A stretch of 36,148 bases of DNA from Thiomicrospira microaerophila (GTDB lineage Bacteria > Pseudomonadota > Gammaproteobacteria > Thiomicrospirales > Thiomicrospiraceae). Under the pieces are notes generated by a model that did not search any database, was not told the origin of the DNA, and worked only from the letters and a program-made list of their open reading frames with translations. A program made the position numbers and the translations under genes. Numbering within the stretch: the first letter of the stretch is position 1; each line of letters starts with the position of its first letter. This document shows, piece after piece, positions 32,851-36,148 of the stretch. The DNA lies in contig NZ_JYNN01000029.1 of NCBI RefSeq assembly GCF_000934765.1, positions 1 through 36,148 on the forward strand, in the 5' to 3' direction.

Positions 32851-34563
32851 CTAATCGGCATCCGGTTGGGAGGCTGAAATGGCGTTTTGTGCTTCTTCTA
32901 AGCTGGCAAAAAGTTGGAAGTTGGCATCAAATTTATCTAACCCATACCTTGCTAAAGTGCGCAGTGGTTGGAATTGTAGTTCACTTAGATAAACAGCAAC
33001 ACCTTGTTGATGCGCGCTGGCAACAAATCGGCGCAAGGCCGAAAGTCCGCCCGAATCAAGAATCGTTACCGCATCCATTTGAATAATGATGCCTTTTTTA
33101 TCGGGTATTTCATCGATGAGTTCAGCAAAAATACGATCGGCGGCGGCAAAAAATAACGGGCCTTGAATGCGATACATCATCCAGTTATCGGGCAGTTCGA
33201 TTGATTTGTAACGCTTGTGATCGGCGATATTTTGTAGCCTAGTCATTTCAGCGATGTCTTTAATAAACAGCACCGAGGCTAGCACCATGCCGGTAATCAC
33301 GGCATACACAATATCAACCAGTAAGATTAAACTAAAGCAGGCGAGATAAACCAATAGATCGCTTTTTTCAGCGCTACGGATCAATGTAATCGCACGCGGA
33401 AACGCGCTCATGTTCCACGCGACAACAATTAACAACGCGGACATAGCGGCGAGTGGAATATGTTCTAGCAACCCGGCTAAAAAATAAATAGCAAACAGCA
33501 CCATCAGCGCATGCACCATAGAGGCCACCGGCGAAACGGCACCCGCCCGTAGATTGGTAACCGAGCGCGCTATTGCACCGCTAGAGGCAAAACCGCCAAA
33601 CAAGGCTGAAGCGATGTTGCCAAAGCCTTGACCTTGTAACTCACTATTCGGTGAATGTCGGGTTTGCGCTTGGTTATCGAGCACGGTAGCGCAAAATAAC
33701 GACTCCATCGCAATCAATAGTGCAAGGGTGACACCGATCGGCAGTATGAAGATCAGCAGCGTCCAGGCTGAAGCCAGATCAAGCTGGATAAGTTGTTGTA
33801 CCACTTCAGGTATTTGAAAGGGCGGTAAGTGGTGAGGAATTTCGCCAAATAGCTCGCCAATGGTAACGATTTGCGCGCCCTGTTGATTCCAGTAAAAAGC
33901 AATAAACGCGGCAATAATCAGGCTGGGTAGGTGTCCAGGAAATCGAACCTTGAGTTTTTTCCATCCAATCATAAATGCGAGTGTGCCGATGCCAATCAGT
34001 GTTGATGGCCAATGAATATCGCTAACCAGCGCTTGCAGCATCACGCGCATGCGCTCTAAAAATTGAGTCGGCAGGTTTTCTAGTCCCAGTCCAAAAAAGA
34101 AGTTGGTCTGTAAAAGAATAATAATCGTCGCAATTCCGGTGGTAAAACCAAGGGTAATGGTTTCAGGAATGTACTCAATCCAACGTCCAAACCGATAATG
34201 CGCCATAAAAATAAGCAGCAAACCGGTCAAGAAAGACACAAGTGTAATACCCAGTAGACCGTAGGCTTCGTTGACGGGAATCAGCAGAATAACGAGCGAT
34301 GCGGTTGGGCCTGCTACACTAAAGCGTGACCCACCTAATAGCGCCGTGACAAAGCCAGCCACGATGGCGGTATAGAGACCGTATATTGGCGAAATGCCAA
34401 TCCCTATCGCCAGTGCCATCGACACAGGAATCGCCAAGATGCCTACCGTCAAACCCGCGATAACATCTTTACCAAGGTGCTGGGGGCGATAGCCTTCTTT
34501 TTGGATAAAGTCACGCAGACCATAACCGAGTTTAATATTTGTTAAATGATTTCGTTGTGACAT
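32851..34563 (-). CDS. SulP (SLC26) family anion transporter with STAS domain
   Basis: This is a multi-helix inner-membrane transporter of sulfate, bicarbonate or related anions. The transmembrane part has the SulP signature DVIAGLTVGILAIPVSMALAIGIGISPIYGLYTAIVAGF and later SVAGPTASLVILL. The C-terminal STAS domain (from about residue 455) has PLFFAAADRIFAELI and AVTILDSGGLSALRRF. The ATG at 34563 (MSQRNHLTNIKL) is chosen over a TTG at 34626; neither has a strong ribosome site. At 570 residues it fits the family. The sulfur-permease pair lies 125 bp downstream. Bicarbonate is a credible substrate in an autotroph, but substrate cannot be read from sequence. Confidence 0.93.
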   Translation of the reverse strand: MSQRNHLTNIKLGYGLRDFIQKEGYRPQHLGKDVIAGLTVGILAIPVSMALAIGIGISPIYGLYTAIVAGFVTALLGGSRFSVAGPTASLVILLIPVNEAYGLLGITLVSFLTGLLLIFMAHYRFGRWIEYIPETITLGFTTGIATIIILLQTNFFFGLGLENLPTQFLERMRVMLQALVSDIHWPSTLIGIGTLAFMIGWKKLKVRFPGHLPSLIIAAFIAFYWNQQGAQIVTIGELFGEIPHHLPPFQIPEVVQQLIQLDLASAWTLLIFILPIGVTLALLIAMESLFCATVLDNQAQTRHSPNSELQGQGFGNIASALFGGFASSGAIARSVTNLRAGAVSPVASMVHALMVLFAIYFLAGLLEHIPLAAMSALLIVVAWNMSAFPRAITLIRSAEKSDLLVYLACFSLILLVDIVYAVITGMVLASVLFIKDIAEMTRLQNIADHKRYKSIELPDNWMMYRIQGPLFFAAADRIFAELIDEIPDKKGIIIQMDAVTILDSGGLSALRRFVASAHQQGVAVYLSELQFQPLRTLARYGLDKFDANFQLFASLEEAQNAISASQPDAD

Positions 34564-34655
34564 AAAGTGCTGTGATTTATTAAGGGGTGAAGTATGTACA
34601 GGCGGTTTGTTAGCTTTATAATACAATTGCTAAACTTAATGGTAGGAGATTATAC

Positions 34656-34868
34656 ATGGCAAAACGTAAAGCGCAGCATAAACAGCAACGTAATATTGTG
34701 TTTTTGGAGATGATGGCCACATTGGGTGGAAAGTCGGTCAGTCACCGTTCTAAAAAAGATTATCGTCGACAACCAAAACATCGTCACACACAGGCGGACG
34801 CCAACAACGCAAAAGGCTGGGATTCCCAGCCTTTTTTATTGGGCACGGCTTATGTTAAAATTAATTAA
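34656..34868 (+). CDS. Small basic protein, ArfA-like alternative ribosome-rescue factor
   Basis: This 70-residue protein is very basic, with a strong GTAGGAGA ribosome site before the ATG. The sequence has a hydrophobic turn FLEMMATL followed by SHRSKKDYRRQPKHRH, which resembles the core of ArfA (…[20 protein letters not shown] in E. coli), the factor that recruits RF2 to stalled ribosomes when trans-translation fails. An intrinsic terminator lies inside the reading frame at codons 54-61, so most transcripts should lack a stop codon. That arrangement is a known feature of proteobacterial ArfA genes. The last ten codons after it encode LLGTAYVKIN. The similarity is in pattern and context; another short basic family cannot be excluded. 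Confidence 0.6.
   Translation: MAKRKAQHKQQRNIVFLEMMATLGGKSVSHRSKKDYRRQPKHRHTQADANNAKGWDSQPFLLGTAYVKIN
34811..34838 (+). terminator. Intrinsic terminator inside the ArfA-like reading frame
   Basis: GGCTGGG (34815-34821) pairs with CCCAGCC (34825-34831) over a 3-base loop, followed by TTTTTT (34832-34837); AAAA precedes the stem and extends pairing with the T run. It lies 30 bp before the in-frame TAA (34866-34868). Termination here would release mRNA ending near codon 61 without a stop. Confidence 0.85.
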
Positions 34869-34886
34869 AAATTGAGAGGTTAACGT

Positions 34887-35138
34887 GTGATGACAACAAT
34901 TAATATTTCTTTGCCAGGGCCTGTGTGCGATTGGGTTAATAGTCAAGTAGCCAACAGTCAATATAAAAGTAACAGTGATTATGTTCTTAATTTGATTCGT
35001 CAAGATCAACAAAGATTAAAAAAAATTAAAGTGATGCAAGCGCTGATAGATGAAGGATTGGCAAGTGGCATAGTGGAAAATTTTGACCCCAAAACTTTCA
35101 AACAAAGAATGCTTGAGAAAGCACGTGCCCAGTTATAA
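34887..35138 (+). CDS. parD: ParD-type antitoxin
   Basis: This ribbon-helix-helix antitoxin of 83 residues neutralises the ParE-like toxin and represses the operon. The N-terminus TTINISLPGPVCDWVNSQVANSQYKSNSDYVLNLIRQDQ matches ParD, with a beta strand for DNA binding and two helices. The C-terminus (LIDEGLASGIVENFDPKTFKQRMLEKAR) is the flexible toxin-binding part. The ATG at 34887 follows GAGAGG. The gene begins 18 bp after the ArfA-like frame, with an extended -10 like sequence TGTTAAAAT (34853-34861) that may be its promoter. The pair lies near mobile elements. Confidence 0.92.
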   Translation: MMTTINISLPGPVCDWVNSQVANSQYKSNSDYVLNLIRQDQQRLKKIKVMQALIDEGLASGIVENFDPKTFKQRMLEKARAQL

Positions 35139-35415
35139 GCTGGCACAGCTTGCTGAGCGAGACTTGGAGGCTATTTGGGATTATAGCTTTGTTAACTGGG
35201 GGGTAAGCAAAGCGTCTAGTTATCTTGATGATTTACTGACGACTTTTGAATTATTAGCAGAACACCCAGAAATGAGTTGGCTTCGAACGGAGTTCATTCC
35301 AGCAGTCAGGATTCACCAGCACGCCCACCATTTGATTGTTTATCTGCAAGATGAAACGGATATCCACATTGTTCGTGTGTTACATGAAAGTATGAATGTA
35401 ACAGATCATCTTTAA
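35125..35415 (+). CDS. parE: ParE-type toxin
   Basis: This RelE/ParE superfamily toxin of about 97 residues, which in characterised systems inhibits DNA gyrase, starts SYKLAQLAERDLEAIWDYS and contains FELLAEHPEMSWLR and HHLIVYLQDETDIHIVRVLHE, typical of the family. A GTG at 35125 is preferred, preceded by GAGAAAG, so the frame overlaps the antitoxin end by 14 bp; an ATG at 35083 would add 14 residues unlike ParE. The TAA stop (35413-35415) is the first three bases of a palindromic repeat, so the natural C-terminus may have been altered. Confidence 0.9.
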   Translation: MPSYKLAQLAERDLEAIWDYSFVNWGVSKASSYLDDLLTTFELLAEHPEMSWLRTEFIPAVRIHQHAHHLIVYLQDETDIHIVRVLHESMNVTDHL

Positions 35416-35602
35416 CCCGGATGTTTAGCTTCGCCTTCTTCGATTCATAAAGTTCACGCGCACTCACTTGGCTTGTCTATTAATTCCTCAGCGCTTTTTC
35501 TCAGTCGGCTGTATGAATAACTATAGCAATTCTTCGAGAAAAACATTGGAAAACCAATATCCTGCGCGATCATCGCGCGAATTTATGAAGTATCCGGGCT
35601 AA
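35413..35602 (-). repeat. Nested palindromic repeat, copy 2
   Basis: This is a second copy of the element at 14212-14377, in the opposite orientation. Shared blocks include GCGCGATGATCGCGCAGGATATTGG-like sequence, GTTATTCATACAGCCGACTGAG and GCGCGTGAACTTTATGAA on the minus strand. Its left end TAACCCGGATGTTT is followed by about 17 extra bases (AGCTTCGCCTTCTTCGA) absent from copy 1, making it about 190 bp. The right end is TATCCGGGCTAA. It begins exactly at the TAA stop codon of the parE gene. Confidence 0.8.
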
Positions 35603-35873
35603 ATAATATGAAAAAACACGCGTCATTGCGAGGCCGAAGGCCGCGGCAATCTCTTGCAGACTGCGCGCGCCCTTGAGAGATTGCCGCGTCGCTGCGCTCC
35701 TCGCAATGACAGGCATTTTCTAAGCTTAATGGCAATGACGTTCAATGTGGGAGCGCGTGTTGGTTATAACTTGTTGATTTATAATTTAAGAGTAAGCGTC
35801 CGACCGCACCCATACTAGTCGCCCCATCCTAAATCTGCCATCATGAGCGTGTCAATTAATCCAAGGACGCATC
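35603..35873. other. Gap between repeat copy 2 and the IS66 gene
   Basis: No gene is visible. The stretch holds a REP-like palindrome (35622-35710), a short AT-rich linker and the left end of an IS66-family element (from about 35792). Confidence 0.6.
35622..35710. repeat. REP-like palindrome of the GTCATTGCGAGG class
   Basis: Outer arms GTCATTGCGAGG (35622-35633) and CCTCGCAATGAC (35699-35710) are perfect inverted repeats. Inner arms GCGGCAATCTCT (about 35644-35655) and AGAGATTGCCGC (35677-35688) also pair. Similar GTCATTGCGAGG...CAATCTC sequences are dispersed in many bacterial genomes. Confidence 0.75.
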
Positions 35874-36148
35874 ATGAACAAAACAACGCAGCTCGACAAA
35901 AAAGCCACTTTTTGGCGCACACATCTTGATCAATGGCAACGCAGTGAGCAGACACAGACCGACTACTGCAAAACCCATGAGCTCTCACGTGATCAATTTG
36001 CCTATTGGCGCAAGCGATTTTTGCGCTGCGCACCCACTGCAGCACCTGCACTCGTGCCTGTGCATATTCATACGCCGGATCCGGTTGAGCCTGTTGAACC
36101 TGTTGAGCACATTGATTTCATCAACCTACATCATGGGGCGTGCCGTAT
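35792..36148 (+). mobile_element. IS66-family insertion sequence, left end (truncated by window)
   Basis: The element begins about 35792 with GTAAGCGTCCGACCGCACCC, the GTAA start being typical of IS66-family terminal repeats. The first gene begins 82 bp in. The right end lies outside the window. The exact boundary is an estimate from the motif. Confidence 0.65.
35874..36148 (+). CDS. tnpA: IS66-family accessory protein TnpA, partial
   Basis: This is the first small gene of an IS66-type element, whose partners TnpB and the TnpC (DDE) transposase should follow beyond the window. Visible is FWRTHLDQWQRSEQTQTDYCKTHELSRDQFAYWRKRFLR, the conserved helix-turn-helix-like N-terminus of IS66 orf1 proteins. 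A Pro/Glu/Val repeat (PVEPVEPVE) follows. The ATG at 35874 has AAGGA seven bases upstream. The frame is open to the last base, so the C-terminus is missing. Whether the element is active cannot be judged. Confidence 0.85.
   Translation, partial: MNKTTQLDKKATFWRTHLDQWQRSEQTQTDYCKTHELSRDQFAYWRKRFLRCAPTAAPALVPVHIHTPDPVEPVEPVEHIDFINLHHGACR

Noticed and set aside
1-36148. CRISPR array, tRNA or rRNA genes
   Set aside because: No regularly spaced direct repeats, no cloverleaf-like sequences and no rRNA blocks were recognised by eye; a tRNAscan run would be decisive.

Overview
The window looks like a chromosomal segment of a gammaproteobacterium of moderate GC content. Gene orders typical of the class are present: trxA-rho-rpmE, rpoZ-spoT-ridA-recG-ubiC, and mscS/gamma-carbonic-anhydrase/mutY/yggX. 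A split YeeE/YedE sulfur-permease pair next to a SulP anion transporter would suit a sulfur-oxidising member such as the Thiomicrospira group, but that genus-level guess is an inference from gene content, not from a database match.

Layout. (1) 1-2500 is a decaying accessory patch. It holds the C-terminal part of a type III restriction (Res) subunit, frameshifted at a run of six G, and a DUF1640 coiled-coil pseudogene that carries a nonsense codon and an 86-bp palindromic insertion. (2) 2.5-7.6 kb on the minus strand reads trxA, rho, rpmE2, hemE, rhlE. A 203-bp MITE-like element with perfect 19-bp inverted ends and a 10-bp target duplication sits between hemE and rhlE. (3) 7.9-14.2 kb on the plus strand encodes uvrD, a SNF2-family helicase and its SWIM zinc-finger partner. 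(4) 14.4-20.9 kb on the minus strand holds an orphan outer-membrane-like protein and the rpoZ-spoT-ridA-recG-ubiC cluster. (5) 21.0-24.9 kb on the plus strand holds mscS, a gamma-carbonic anhydrase-like gene, mutY, yggX and an EAL-HDOD signalling protein. (6) 25-32.7 kb, mostly minus, holds a four-gene unit (REC-PAS-GGDEF-EAL, Hpt, two membrane proteins), pip, typA/bipA and the sulfur-permease pair. (7) 32.8-36.1 kb holds sulP, a small basic ArfA-like gene with an intrinsic terminator inside its reading frame, a parDE toxin-antitoxin pair, two palindromic repeats and the left end of an IS66-family element that runs off the window.

The most interesting signals are not the core genes. The ArfA-like frame with a built-in terminator matches the known design of a rescue factor made from non-stop mRNA. 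Two copies of a ~166-190 bp nested palindrome, 21 kb apart and in opposite orientation, each begin exactly at the stop codon of the upstream gene. Two short inverted-repeat elements have clean target duplications, and the pre-insertion sequence can be rebuilt for both. The 10-bp palindrome CCAGGCCTGG occurs five times exactly in 36 kb. No tRNA, rRNA or CRISPR array was recognised.
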